From positions 160,741,681 through 160,805,680 of the forward strand of contig OZ005735.1 in NCBI GenBank assembly GCA_963930755.1: a stretch of DNA of 64,000 nt, written 5' to 3'. Positions 21,210 to 32,329 of this stretch are shown piece after piece. Source of the stretch: Eudasyphora cyanicolor (taxonomy: Eukaryota > Arthropoda > Insecta > Diptera > Muscidae). The notes beneath the pieces were generated by a model, which was given only the letters and a program-made list of their open reading frames with translations, searched no databases and was not told the origin of the DNA. The first letter of the stretch is position 1, and every line of letters starts with the position of its first letter. Position numbers and translations under genes: made by a program.

Positions 21210-22652
21210 GAGCATTTCCATATTAAGTGATCACAGTATTTTCGGCTCAAGTCACGGATTTTGATGAAACTTGGTACAACGGTTGTAATAAGTGTTGTCA
21301 ACAAACGATGCAAATTATTTTGCAAAAAAATAAAAATCCGGTCTACTATTAAGATTTTAAAATTTTCGAAATTGTTAATTTTGAGGAATACTGGGTTTAT
21401 TAAAAAAATGATATATTTTTATCGGTAAAAGCTATCAATATGGGACTTTTGCAAAATGTTAGTATGTAATTATTTGCACTCTTAATGAATAATAGCAAAA
21501 TAAATTTAAAAATAAGTTTTTTCTAATTTTTTTCAAAAAAATTTATTAAAATTAATTTAAAAAATATCCCGTTTTTATTTTTAAATTTTATTTTTTGTAT
21601 TTTAGGCCAAATTGCCCTCTACAATATAGCCAATTTCCACGAAGGCCTTTTTTGTCTTTCTCGAGAAATAATTAAATCTTTATGACAGGTTTGTCACAGT
21701 ATTTTCTAAAATGCTGTTACAAAAAGTACATAACTTTTTAAATAGCCTACAGATTTAAGCGACGTTGGTACCGGATGAGAGGTTTAAAGCCGTGCTTATG
21801 GCTAAATGAAAAATAATGATAAGCATGATTTTCGTACTTACTTCAAAATGTTTAAATTCAACGTTCCAGAAAAAGTAGAAGGCCATGTCCAAAACCTATT
21901 TACAATGTACTCTAATGCCTAAAGCAGCATTAGCATCAATTACAAAACCCAACATCAAATTTAAGCACGTCTTTAAAGAAAAGCTATGAAAAAAGTAAAA
22001 ATTTTCTACTTTTTGCAAAGATCGTCCTTGCGCGAACTTAAGGACATTTTTTAGATTTGTTTCCTTTTGGTACAGAACTGTTGGCATCATGACACAACTT
22101 TTGTGTGTTACTCAAAAGTGATTAATGGTAATTTTTTGCTTTTCAATCCGGCCTATTGAGAATTTTAGAAAATACTGGGACAAACCTGTCATAAAGATTT
22201 AAATATTTCTCGAGAAAGACAAAAAAAGGCCATCGTGGAAATTGGCTATATTGTAGAGGACAATTTGGCCTAAAATACAAAAAATAAAATTTAAAAATAA
22301 AAAGGGCATTTTTTTTTTAAATTAATATTAATAAATTTTTTGAAAAAAATTAGAAAAAGAAATATTTTTCTATTTTTCATCAAGAGTGCAAATAGTTACT
22401 AACATTTTGCAAAAAGTCCCATATTGATAGCTTTTGTTGATAAAAAGATATAATTTTTTTAATAAACCCAGTATTCCTCAATATTAACAATTTCGAAAAT
22501 TTTAAAATCTTAATAGTAGACCGGATTTTTATTTTTTTGCAAATTAATTTGCATGGTTTGTTGACAACACTTATTACAACCATTGTACCAAGTTTCATCA
22601 AAATCCGTGACTTGAGCCGAAAATACTGTGATCACTTAACATGGAAATGCTC
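21210..22652. mobile_element. 1.44-kb foldback element with ~500-bp inverted arms
   Basis: The left arm starts GAGCATTTCCATATTAAGTG at 21210; the right arm ends with its inverse, CACTTAACATGGAAATGCTC, at 22652. Pairing continues through AAAATCCGGTCTACTATTAA, TATGGGACTTTTGCAAAATG and TTGGCTATATTGTAGAGG-type blocks to about 21715 and 22150, with small indels. The centre (21716-22150) has a 64-codon minus-strand frame with no recognised domain. The flanks share TATT, a possible 4-bp target duplication. Confidence 0.85.
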
Positions 22653-22747
22653 TATTCTATACGAAAAGTACAGAACGGGTTTTCAATGTTAAGAGTCAGT
22701 GGTAAAGTGTTACCAATTAAAAATGTTGTAATATTGTGAATGTTCAC

Positions 22748-23045
22748 CATAGGATGGAGGTTTTATAATTTTGTCATTCCGTTTGCAACACCTTGAAATA
22801 TTGATCTGAGACCCTGTAATGTGTATATATTCTTGATCGTCGTTAAAAGATTTTGATATTTAGCCATGTACGTCTGTCTGTCCGTTATATCTTGTGATCG
22901 CTTCACATGGAATTACTCATGATTTATTTTACCTGTGAGCATTCCTAGCAAAAATGAGCCATCTTGATAGAGTTTGCACAAAAAGAACCTTTCCTTCATC
23001 GTTGATGTTCTAGATATCACATTTAACTACAGATCTGGCTAAAGT
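22748..23045 (-). repeat. Family C DINE-like fragment (C2)
   Basis: It carries the reverse of the family C end: CATAGGATGGAGGTTTTATA, GTCATTCCGTTTGCAACACC, ATTGATCTGAGACCC, GTCTGTCTGTCCG, as at 4300-4437 in the other orientation. It ends against the next TIR element. Confidence 0.6.
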
Positions 23046-23051
23046 ATAATA

Positions 23052-23521
23052 GGCATGTTTTCGTTACAAGCTAGCACTTTTAGTTTAGCTCTTTGCAAAG
23101 AAAACAACTGACTTCCACTAACTGGCACATAAGAAATAAGTGGCGGATTTTCACTATCTGGTAGCAATGGTGTCATGAGTTGCGAAGAAAGAACAGTGCG
23201 AAACAGACAAAAAATTCGTGAAAAGTGTTTATAAAACATATATTTACTATTCTATGTTCAATTGTTTACACTCTTTTTGCAAATATTAAAATAATTTCCC
23301 ATTTTTGTTCTTCTTCTTTCCGTTAATTCACAATAATTGATAAAATCTCTCCAAAAATGGGATGCCATATTGCTAAATATAGGGTGCCCAATCTGGCAAC
23401 ATCATACTCGATTAAGACATGAACACAAGCACCAAACTTCATCGGGAACTAATAGTGCTTAAAAGTGCTTAGCTCCCCATACAAATTAAGCACTTATGGT
23501 GTAACGAAAACACGCCTAATA
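23052..23521. mobile_element. 470-bp TIR element, uninterrupted copy
   Basis: Ends TAGGCATGTTTTCGTTACA and TGTAACGAAAACACGCCTA are inverted. A second copy at 48458-50645 is nearly identical but split by a Helitron at the position of CAAA|TATTAAA near 23285. A minus-strand frame of about 60 codons (MFYKHFSRIFCLFRTVLSSQ...) is kept open in both copies, with few changes. Both copies have TAATA next to the GGC/GCC ends. No known transposase motif seen. Confidence 0.8.
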
Positions 23522-23524
23522 TAT

Positions 23525-23816
23525 ATTTTAGTAATAGAGTGGTGTAAAGTAGTGCATAGTGGGATCCACCCAACTTTAATTTTGTTTTAAACCCTTGTGA
23601 ATTTATTTGTTACACCTAAGGGTAGACGAGATGGGGAATTACTTTTTGAATCGGTTTAGCTATGTCCGTCCGTCTGTCTGTAGTGTTGTTGTTTAATTAT
23701 AATCCCATGACAACAAAGTTTTACAGGAGCTCCTGTTTTGACTTAAGGACGGGCCCTATATAAATTATTTAAAATCGGTTCAGATTTATATTTAGCTTTT
23801 CATATATAAGAGTGAT
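23525..23816 (+). repeat. Family A DINE-like fragment (A3)
   Basis: Degraded start (GAGTGGTGTAAAGTAGTGC), GTTACACCTAAGGGTAGACG, GTCCGTCCGTCTGTCTG and one AAATCGGTTCAGATTTATAT unit, then cut by the mariner remnant. Confidence 0.5.
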
Positions 23817-24370
23817 ATGATTTCTTTGAAAAAAAACACACTTATTGTTAAGGAAATTCAAAAGTTTTTTATTTAATGTGAAGTACAATCGATACAATTA
23901 AGTTTTAAATAAAACGTCATTCAAATGGCCTCCACGACTTCTTCTGCAGGAACGAATTCGATGAACCAAATTTTCGAGCACTTTTTCCACTAAATCAAGT
24001 CGTATGTCATGAATGGCACGTTCAATATTGACTTGTACAGCTTGAAGAGAGTCTGGTTTATTTCGGAAGACCAATGACTTCAAATAACCCCACAAGAAAT
24101 AGTCTAATGGTATTAAATCACAACTTCTTGGAGGCCATTCAATATCACGATTTCTTGAAATAATCGAATCTCCAAACTTTTCTCGCAACAATTCAATTGT
24201 TTCATTTGCTGTGTGGCACGTAGCCACGTTGTTCTTGCGTATATCTTCTCTCCATGTTGAAATTGTAAACACTACTGAATACAATGAAAAACCAATAACA
24301 GATCATGACATATTACAAATGACCGAAACGTCACTTCTAAATCATATCATCCCTATTGAAAAACCCGTTA
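23817..24370 (-). mobile_element. Mariner deletion derivative (M3), DD41D type
   Basis: On the minus strand the 5' end begins TAACGGGTTTTTCAATAGGG at 24370, then a leader and ATGGAGAGAAGATATACG (MERRYTQEQR). After about ten codons the sequence jumps to ATCHTANETIELLREKFGD, so the DNA-binding domain and the first two catalytic Asp residues are gone. The third block PPRSCDLIPLDYFLWGYLK and the C-terminus RGGHLNDVLFKT are intact. The long open frame 23898-24284 starts in the leader in a different frame and is a fusion by deletion. The TIR next to 23817 is degraded. Confidence 0.75.
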
Positions 24371-24774
24371 CATATATCCCGAGTTGTCATATAAGCGCTT
24401 GATCGAATTGTTTTCTTCGTTCTTTATAAAATTGAGTACACCAAAATTGTTTAAGCATAGAAAGGATTCAGCAGAATTTCAAAGAACTCGCAGACTCTTT
24501 AAAAATATACTCAAAAAATTACGAAATATCAACATTTATAATCTAACAAGTAAGAAAGTTTCAGTCGGGTGAACCGACTAAGGTATACCCTCACTTTGTG
24601 AGTAATGTAATATTGAATATTACTCGAATTATTCTGTCAATTTGTGTGGGAGGTACCAGAAGGGGTTTATCAAATACAACTTTTTTTCGCTGAACATTAA
24701 ATACTTTAAATTCATTGCACTGTGCCGACTTATAAGCATTTATGTGCACTGGTATAAACGTTATGAGACATTGA

Positions 24775-26823
24775 CCCTTTCACGCCCGATTTTTTTCCCG
24801 TTGCATGAATATTTTTGTTGGTGTTTCGTTCTTATTATCTCTATCCAAAATTACCGTCTATAAAATTGCATGTCACCACGCCCCTCAGTTTGTGGGCTGG
24901 AACATGTTGCTTGTGAGCAACATTGGGCAATAGTGGTATATTAAAAATCTAAATTTGTTTAACCATTAAATTTATCATTTAATTGTATAAATTTATCTTG
25001 TAATGGATAAAAAAAGAGTTTCTGTTGAAGTTTCAGCATAAATGTGTGCCACAATTTTGACTTAGGGATATAATTTGAACTTTTGTGACAGTGCAAGTCC
25101 CAACAATTCTCATTCCTTTCAACGCTATCATTAGGCTCACTAATGATAATAATTTCCACAAAATAGTTCATTATTGTTATGCTTTGGCAGAGTTATATCT
25201 AAATATAAAACAAAAACTGAAGATGTTCTTAGTCCATAGGAGAGTCTGATATTATTACCAATATAATGTGTAATACAATATACCGTGTCAGAACCTTCAG
25301 CGCGTATGCGTATTAGACACCATTTATGTGTCTCAGCTATCTTATACTGTTTCAAAATCGAAGGGCGATGAAGATTTATGGTTTAGGTTAGGGTGGCAGT
25401 CGGTTTTTCCAGCTCATATAAACCAATTTGGGTCAATAGTTTTACCACGTCTCACATGCCCCTCAAGGAAACCAACTCTCACATGCCCCTCATGATATAC
25501 AAAGTTATCAATAGTACACATCGGTACCGGAAAGATCTGCAAACCTCCTTAAAATGTCGACCCTAGTATAATCAGACGTCGTTTACTCAATGCGGAACAG
25601 TAGAAAAAAGTGATCAATGCTCTCCATTTCCTCATCATCTTCACAGCTTATGCAGAAGTCATTGGAGTCAATACCCAAACATCAAGCGTGTTCGCCGATC
25701 AGGCAGTGTCCCGTCGTAACTGACACTAATGTAGACAGTCTTTTCTTCTCTAGTGCGAGATGATATTTTGACCTTCTCAGGTCATATCTTGGCCAGATTT
25801 GTCCAGCTATCCGACAGGTGCCAGATTCTTACCATCTTTCATTGGACTGCCTGATTGTCTCTTGCCTAAGCCAAAGATTGCATGTGGCGCACCAATAGAA
25901 GCAAATTCGTTGAGAATTTGCAATGTCGCCGCTTTCCTAGCAAGTTCATTGGCTTTGCAGTCCCCCGATATATCCCCACGTCCAGGTCCGGAGGAAGTGT
26001 GTTAAAAGTGTTAATTGTCCCGTATATAAATTGTCTTTTAGTAATTATTTGTTTGTTAATAGTTTGTCATTCTTTTGAGGGAAATTGTTCAATTTTTCAT
26101 TGAGAAGACTCAGTAATGGTCGTATTTTGTAAAGACAGTCTTAGTTGGCATCGTTTTTTTTGCCTGAAGAGTTCTATTAGTGTAGTCGTGTTCGTTATCG
26201 TTGACTTATTGGCACCTCTTCGGTAGCCATAAATTACTTTGATATGAATGATATCTCCACGATATCATTCACATTAAAAATTCGTAATTCAGGAAATATT
26301 TCCTGGTTATACATTCTCCTTTTGCCGATACATCCGAATTCAACTCTAAAATTCACTTGATTTCATCGGAAGATACGAATTTCTCATGAGAACTCATTAA
26401 AAAAAAAAACATTTTTTTACAGCTGCCCAATGTTGCTCACAAGCAACTTTTGGATTTCAAAAATTCGGTACAAGATTTTGAAAATGAAAAAACAAAAACT
26501 TATTTACAAAATGGGGTTAATGAATATATATTTATTTCTATTTAGTGGCCACTTTTAACTTTTACATTTTTTTTTTTGACGCACGACAACTTTTTTGGTA
26601 CTCTCTTAATTTGTACTAGTCAAATTTTCAACGACCAGTCTTCACTGTAACAAAAATAAGTTTGAAAGTAACAGTAAAATGTTTCACGTTTGTTTTGATT
26701 GTCATTCATAAGCAATCAATACGAACATAGCAACTTACATTTTAGGAAAATTTTATTCAGATTTGCCACCTGGAGGTACTAAAAACTCGAAGTTGCTCAC
26801 AAGCAACGTCGGGGGTGAAAGGG
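24775..26823. mobile_element. 2.05-kb piggyBac-like element, non-autonomous
   Basis: Termini CCCTTTCACGCCCGA and TCGGGGGTGAAAGGG are inverted. The right flank is TTAA (26824-26827) and the left flank TTGA (24771-24774), one change from TTAA. CCCTT-type ends on a TTAA target are the piggyBac hallmark. Subterminal inverted blocks GTTGCTTGTGAGCAACATTG (24907) and CAATGTTGCTCACAAGCAAC (26430) add support. No transposase reading frame was found; the interior holds a LINE tail. Confidence 0.75.
25383..26000 (-). mobile_element. 5'-truncated RNase H-type LINE inside the piggyBac-like element
   Basis: Read from 26000 leftward: PGRGDISGDCKANELARK is the last RNase H block (GHxxxxGNExADxLA, with the His replaced by Arg and the Asp by Asn), followed by LTGHCLIGEHA-like and IDSNDFCISCEDDEEMESID, the C-terminal zinc-finger region. 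The 3' end at about 25383 reads CCGACTGCCACCCTAACC on the minus strand, the CCTAACC tail shared by this LINE group. Confidence 0.75.
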
Positions 26824-27428
26824 TTAAATTGTGGTATGATTTGGGCATTTGGTGTGGGAGGTACAAAAAGTGGCGTGGCAATAACGCCAATTTTTCACAG
26901 GGCTATAGACACTATAAAAACATTACACTGTACAAAATTTCAAGTATTTTTTATACACTGGTTTTAATGTTATAAGCTGTTAACTTTTGGTGCAAAAAGG
27001 TACCTTTGTGTGGGAGGTACCAAAAGGGGCGTGGCAACAACACCCATTTTTCCCTGTACTGTAGGCAATATAAAAGCATAATACTGTACAAAATTTCAAG
27101 TATTTTTATACACTGTTATTAATGTTATAAGCTGTTAACTTTTGGTGCAAAATGGTGCATTTGTGTGGGAGGTACCAAAAGGGACGTGGCGACTTCGCCC
27201 ATTTTTCTCGAGTTGATAGTGACTAATAAGCTAATACTTAGTAGTAGTATAGCAGTTATTAAAGAATCAATATTTCACAACATTTTAACCCTTTGTGGGG
27301 GAGGTACTAGAAGCAGTGGACCAATATGGCCCATCTTCGAACTTAGCCGGAGATAGAAAAAAATATTACCACATACCAAATTTGAGGTCAATCGGTTACT
27401 CCTTTCGAGAGTTATCGTGCGCACCACC

Positions 27429-27472
27429 CAGCAGACAGACAGACAGACAGACAGACAGACGGACGGACATTG
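27429..27472. repeat. (CAGA)n/(CGGA) microsatellite of the DINE-like element
   Basis: Seven near-perfect CAGA units then GGACGGAC. This is the internal GTCY microsatellite, reverse strand, that DINE-1-like elements carry near one end. Confidence 0.85.
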
Positions 27473-27606
27473 CTCATTCGACTTAAAATGACCCAAAACG
27501 GATTTCCTCCGAACATACTTGGGGTCTTAGGTCACTCCTTCGACGTGTTACACTTTTTTCCGTAGCAAATGATATATACCCTCGTCACACTAAAGTGAGG
27601 GTATAA

Positions 27607-28178
27607 AAATGTTCTAGGTATAAAGCTAAATCTCTTATTTATTCATTTTCTTGTGAGTTTCGAATAGAACACTGATTACGAAATTAACTTGATTTGCAAA
27701 ATGCATATATTTAACATTTGCTATTTCTGTTTTTTTATGTTTTCTTATGGTGATTTCGTTTGTGCAAAAAAATGTAAAATGTGTTCTACATTTTACACTG
27801 AAACCGCATTTTTAGGTTCGTTTGTAAAAATGGTGCTGCCGTATGAACGGGGTTTTCATTTCGTTTGTAAAATTAGTACACTTCGCAAATGCGAAAATAT
27901 TGCATTTTCCACACTCAGCCCAGTCCACGGTGTGGAGTGTTGCACCGTCAAAAAGCAAACTTCAGAACCAAACCTAATTGAAAGCGTACATTCTTAGTGC
28001 ACTATCAAATGGTTGCGCCATAATGTAGGTATGGATTTTACTCACCGCACGATTTTTGTTCGATTGTTCGCATGCAAAATGCGAAATTAGCAGTTGGTGC
28101 AGGGTTAATTTTTAAAATGTTGCAACATGATGTGGTGATATTATTTGTCAGAAACGAAATCACCATTAGTCTCGAGAG
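27607..28178. other. Unassigned; possible short inverted-repeat element
   Basis: ATGGTGATTTCGTTT at about 27748 and AAACGAAATCACCAT at about 28152 are exact inverses, which could mark a roughly 420-bp MITE. A 102-codon frame (27689-27997) inside has no recognised domain. Confidence 0.35.
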
Positions 28179-29351
28179 CAGTGTTGCCAGAAATGACGAT
28201 TTATCGTCATTTTGACGATTTTTGAAGCCAAAAATTAGGACATGACGATTTGATATGGAAAAAGTAAGGAAAACTTCACAATTTTCTTATATTAAGGATT
28301 TTTTATAATTACTTCGGTATATAATTTAACTCCCATTTATGTTTTTTAAATGAAAATCAGAAATGTTAGAGAATTTCTCAAATATTATGAATGGCATACA
28401 ATAACAGGAACTATTTCAGAGTTTTGTTAAGTTGCAAAATTGGTAGATTGCAGTGAAATTTTGGGAGGAAATTTTATTTATTTTTTAGGAGGTCATTATT
28501 CCTACGAATGGGTCCAGTTAAAGTTAAAAGCTTTTAAATTGAAAATTAAAATTTTTATGCCGAATTGGTAGGATTTTTTTTCTTTGGAGCCAAGAATTCA
28601 ATTTTAATGGGACCTGCGTACGACACTATTTCAAAATATGGTCCAATGAGGCGACTTTCTCCTTGAAATGGTTCTGGGTTAAATAAAATACAAATTGCTG
28701 AATTTTTGACAAATCAATTGGTATTTGTGTTTTCTCAGGCCTTAAAAAGTCAAACAAAAATTTTGCTCAATGAGGACAGTTTTGTGGATTCTACGCGGAC
28801 CATTTTTTGGGCCATACGACATACATCGTTTTGGGCGATATGACGCTACGCCGGCTTCTATATAAAAATGTCCACAATTAATCATGGGAATTTTCCTAAA
28901 TAAAATTATATACGGTATTGTCAAATTCAGCGTAATCGGTTGGTCTGGGTTGGTCACTGGGCCCTGTTGACGTGAGTGGTATGTATTTTGTCAAAATTCG
29001 TCCCAATAGGCTGAAATTGGTGGCTTTCATGAGGTTGATAAATAAAATGGACTGGTATCCTTCTATTAGGAGGACCATTTTCAATTCTAAGAAAAATAAA
29101 ATGTATGTTTAAGAAATTTTTTCGCCAAATTTGATGATTATTGCAGTTAAAGAATGTGAGATCCGTGACCAAATTTGATTTTATGTTCACTTTTAGGAAA
29201 TGCAAAAGTGATTTGATTCATCATTAAACATATCTGTTACTAAAACATGTTCTTCGTCCGGAAAAAAACACAAAAATCTTGTTGATGATTTTTTGAAGAT
29301 TTCGAAAATTTATTTTGACGATTTTACGGTCAAATTCGTCTGGCAACACTG
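28179..29351. mobile_element. 1.17-kb hAT-like element, non-autonomous
   Basis: Termini CAGTGTTGCCAGA and TCTGGCAACACTG are inverted, and the 8-bp flanks CTCGAGAG (28171-28178) and CTCGAGGG (29352-29359) match at seven positions, as expected for hAT target duplication. The interior is AT-rich with no transposase domain; the small frames inside are not convincing. Confidence 0.8.
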
Positions 29352-29359
29352 CTCGAGGG

Positions 29360-30646
29360 TATCGAATAAAACTCTGATTACAATATCAATTTGATTCTCG
29401 AAATTAATATTTTTAAATCCGTATTTTATAAAAAAAGTGAGAACTTGTTTCGATATATAATTTTGTTACTTGTTCCTCAAATATTTTCACCAATTTCCAC
29501 AAATCTCATAATTGCTACAAAAAAGTATAGCACACCCGGTGCAAAGATTGATACACATGAACCCATTAAAATTCTCTGCGTATATACGTGTCTGTGTGTG
29601 TTTGAATATAATTGTTAATAATGAATGACAACACTAACAATTTCTCTAAACACTGATACCATGACAAACAGGATCGATAGAATCAAAAAACACAAAAAGA
29701 AAAAAACGCGCGCATTTCTTCGTTTCTATTGAGGAAACAAAAGATTTCTTACAGCTCCCAAAACAAAAACGGAACAGCTGACACGAAACAGACTGATGAG
29801 CATAACTATTGTCCTCCCAAGAGACAAATAGACAGACGAATGTACGGACAGACAGCCAAACACACAAACTCATAAGACGTAATGTAGCATCAGTTTTCAA
29901 TGCCAATGTCTTTGAAAGTAGAAATAATCAAAATCCCTAAACAAATAAGATTCATCATTGTGCCCCTCAGCTCAGGTGATCAATAGGTTAACAATAGCTG
30001 CAAAGGTTATAACTGGTATAGTGTGTGTGAGCCAGCAATAGCCAGGATAACAAAACACATTGTAGACATTCGCTCTCGAAGACACACTCATACAAACACA
30101 GATGTCCACCCTCACTCACTAACACACAGCGAGGTAAGATGCTTTGCCCGAAATCCTTACAAGGGTGTCTTTTCCTTCTTCTGTTGTTTTATCGGATCCT
30201 TTCGCCTTTCGGTGCACCATTACAACTTGGCCAGATTTCTCTTATAGCGCGTGTCGCATACACACAGTGGTGCCCTCTGTGAAGGGAATATCCGCTGCCC
30301 GGTGCACATGCAGTTTGTAGCCTTGCAACAATGTAAAGTGCATTTAACTACCGTTGCTGCTCCTGCTTGTGCTGGGGTGCTACTCTCTATACACTCAGAA
30401 AAAATTATATGACTCTATACTAAGTACAACAAGTATTAGGTTCATTAACCAATATGCATTTTCGATATGTGTGTTATGGATGGATCCCCAACTAAGAAAA
30501 TAATCAATATTGCAAAAACTTTATCTTTACAGCAATTCCGATTTTTACAAGCATTTTCGACCGATTTTAACACAACTCCTGCAATAATTGGCCGATTTAA
30601 TTCTTAACACCATCAATAAATTAATATATCTAAAATTTTTCCCAAA
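29360..30646. other. Candidate single-copy DNA
   Basis: The part at 29620-30330 lacks family repeats and is more balanced in composition. Frames of 74-86 codons on both strands have no recognisable domain. From 30390 an ACACTCAGAAAAAATTATAT stretch resembles a MITE end, but no partner was found. Confidence 0.35.
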
Positions 30647-30906
30647 TCTATATATATAAAAGAGAGTGTCTGTTTGTGGGTTTGTTTGTTTGTTTGTTCC
30701 GTATAGACGGGTTGGGATCGGACCAATGGGCGTGGCCCCACCCTTATAAGCAAATTTCTGAAATTGAAATACCTTGAACAATTTGTTAGCGAGAGTGTTG
30801 TAATTTTGTAAATATGCATTTGATGGCAGTCTACGTAATTGGTTAAAAAATTGACGGAATCGGAAATCTAAAGTCAGGGGCAACGAAGTGGACCGGGTCC
30901 AGCTAG
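30647..30906 (+). mobile_element. 260-bp non-autonomous Helitron
   Basis: It starts TCTATATATATAAAA and ends GACCGGGTCCAGCTAG. A precedes it and T follows it, the canonical A|T Helitron insertion. Start and end match the larger Helitron at 48695-50407. Before the end, TGGACCGGGTCCAG can pair. A TTTG run (about 30680-30700) lies inside. The minus-strand frames covering it are shadows. Confidence 0.8.
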
Positions 30907-31714
30907 TATATATATATTCAAGTCTTAGCCGATTTTTTTAATTCTCTTATAAAGAAACATGACTGCAAATTTGATAATGATCGAATGTAAAATACGCTTT
31001 CTATACTGCTTATACGCCAAATCGAAATTAACAGATGGGCAAATCCGAAAAACTGTATACCAAAAATTTAAAAAAATGACAATGTGTAATTATATCATTA
31101 TTTTGCGGTCCATTCTAATAATCTCATCATTGAAATGACACGTTCAGCGGTTTCTGTAAAATATAAATTATAGCATTTTATAAAAATGTCCGCTGAATAT
31201 TATCGTTGTGTAACGTCCGCAACCGACGAATTTCTAGTTTTTAGATAAACCATGAAGTGTTCTATTATAATGAGAGTTTTTTAATATCCACAAATATTCC
31301 TCTTTCTTTAATGTATTTAGATTTTTCTGATTACTATGCAAACTTAGCTAAAAAACATGAAAATGCACGTTAACCTAAAAACCTGCTTCCATTTTTTGTA
31401 AAGTCCGCAACGGAAATTTCTCCGCGAATATCGCATTCATCACAAGTATTTCGGTAAATATTTAAATGTCATTTCAAAGATCTCTGAAATAGTTGTTGTT
31501 CCAGAAGGAAGGTTGTATGAAAATATTGCATTCAGAACGCCAACGGGATGAACATAAGTAAAACCAAATACATCCGAATGTAAAGTCCGCAAACCAGGAT
31601 ATGTCCATATACTATATGAGGCCTATGTTTGAATCAGAACCGATCTCTTTGAATTGGGCAGTATTTAAGTACTAACGGGTCTTCCAATATGAGGTTTCAT
31701 TTTGATATTCGTAT
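30907..31714. repeat. Degenerate ~185-bp periodic sequence
   Basis: The motif TAAMGTCCGCAA occurs at 31211, 31399 and 31581, spaced 188 and 182 bp. Other short blocks (ATTGAAATGACACG, GTCATTTCAAAG) also recur loosely. It may be an old satellite or part of a dispersed repeat. Confidence 0.35.
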
Positions 31715-31790
31715 TAAAACCAGTAAGGAAAGACAGAAAGTCTGGCGGGGCCGACTTTATAATACCCCACACCTCTCTAACAATGCGGAA
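31715..31790 (-). repeat. Family A DINE-like terminus, solo
   Basis: AACCAGTAAGGAAAGACAG then GGCGGGGCCGAC and TATAATACCCCACACC: the hairpin end of family A without the rest. Nothing is recognised at 31791-32044. Confidence 0.6.
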
Positions 31791-32044
31791 AAGAACATTA
31801 TGATAATAATAAGTTTCGTTTCAGTTAACAAAGTGCTTAGCTGCACTTCCTCATGAAGGCATAATTCAACGAGGAGTTGATAATGTTGATCATAATAAAC
31901 TATATCTGAAACGATAACCTGATAATGCGCAATATTCTTACATACGAGTATATCAAGAATCGGAAAGAACAAATAGATGGGATTATACATAATCTAAACA
32001 GATTTCCATCAAGTTGGATGAAAAACCTCATTTCAGCCAAATAC

Positions 32045-32290
32045 AGGGTGTTATTTTGAATAACACACAAATTATTTAGGAAATTATTGTCATTTCTATT
32101 TATTATGATAATATTGGTATGGTTTTCATTATGATATATTGGTAATATTGGTATGGTTCAATTATGTATGGAACAAATTTTCGATGACGCTGAGGCATAA
32201 TTGAGGTTCTATGCCGTTAATGTGCCGAATTATCTCATCCTTTAGCTCTTGAATTGTTGCTGGCTTATCGACGTACAATTGTTTTCAATT
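32045..32290 (-). pseudogene. Mariner transposase C-terminal fragment, minus strand
   Basis: The minus strand reads ELKDEIIRHINGIEPQLCLS and VIENL, the C-terminal region of the DD41D-type transposases, then the 3' terminal region beginning CAGGGTGTTATTTTGAATAA. It points towards the plus-strand mariner that follows, so two copies abut head to head. Confidence 0.6.
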
Positions 32291-32329
32291 CAAATAACTT
32301 CTTTTGGAGTTGGTCGTTTTGACAGCTGT

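Larger units (their letters stand above)
24546..27606 (+). repeat. Family B DINE-like element (B2), interrupted
   Basis: It starts AACAAGTAAGAAAGTTTCAG with hairpin TCGGGTGAACCGA and GGTATACCCTCACTTTG, is broken at 24775-26823 by a piggyBac-like element, and resumes with GGGAGGTACAAAAAGTGGC. Units at about 26854, 27013 and 27167 are 154-159 bp apart. It closes with a CAGA microsatellite and TACCCTCGTCACACTAAAG, GAGGGTATAA. This is the most complete family B copy in the window. Confidence 0.75.

Noticed and set aside
27431..27472. CAGA run as a CRISPR or regulatory array
   Set aside because: It is the internal microsatellite of the DINE-like element; spacers are absent.
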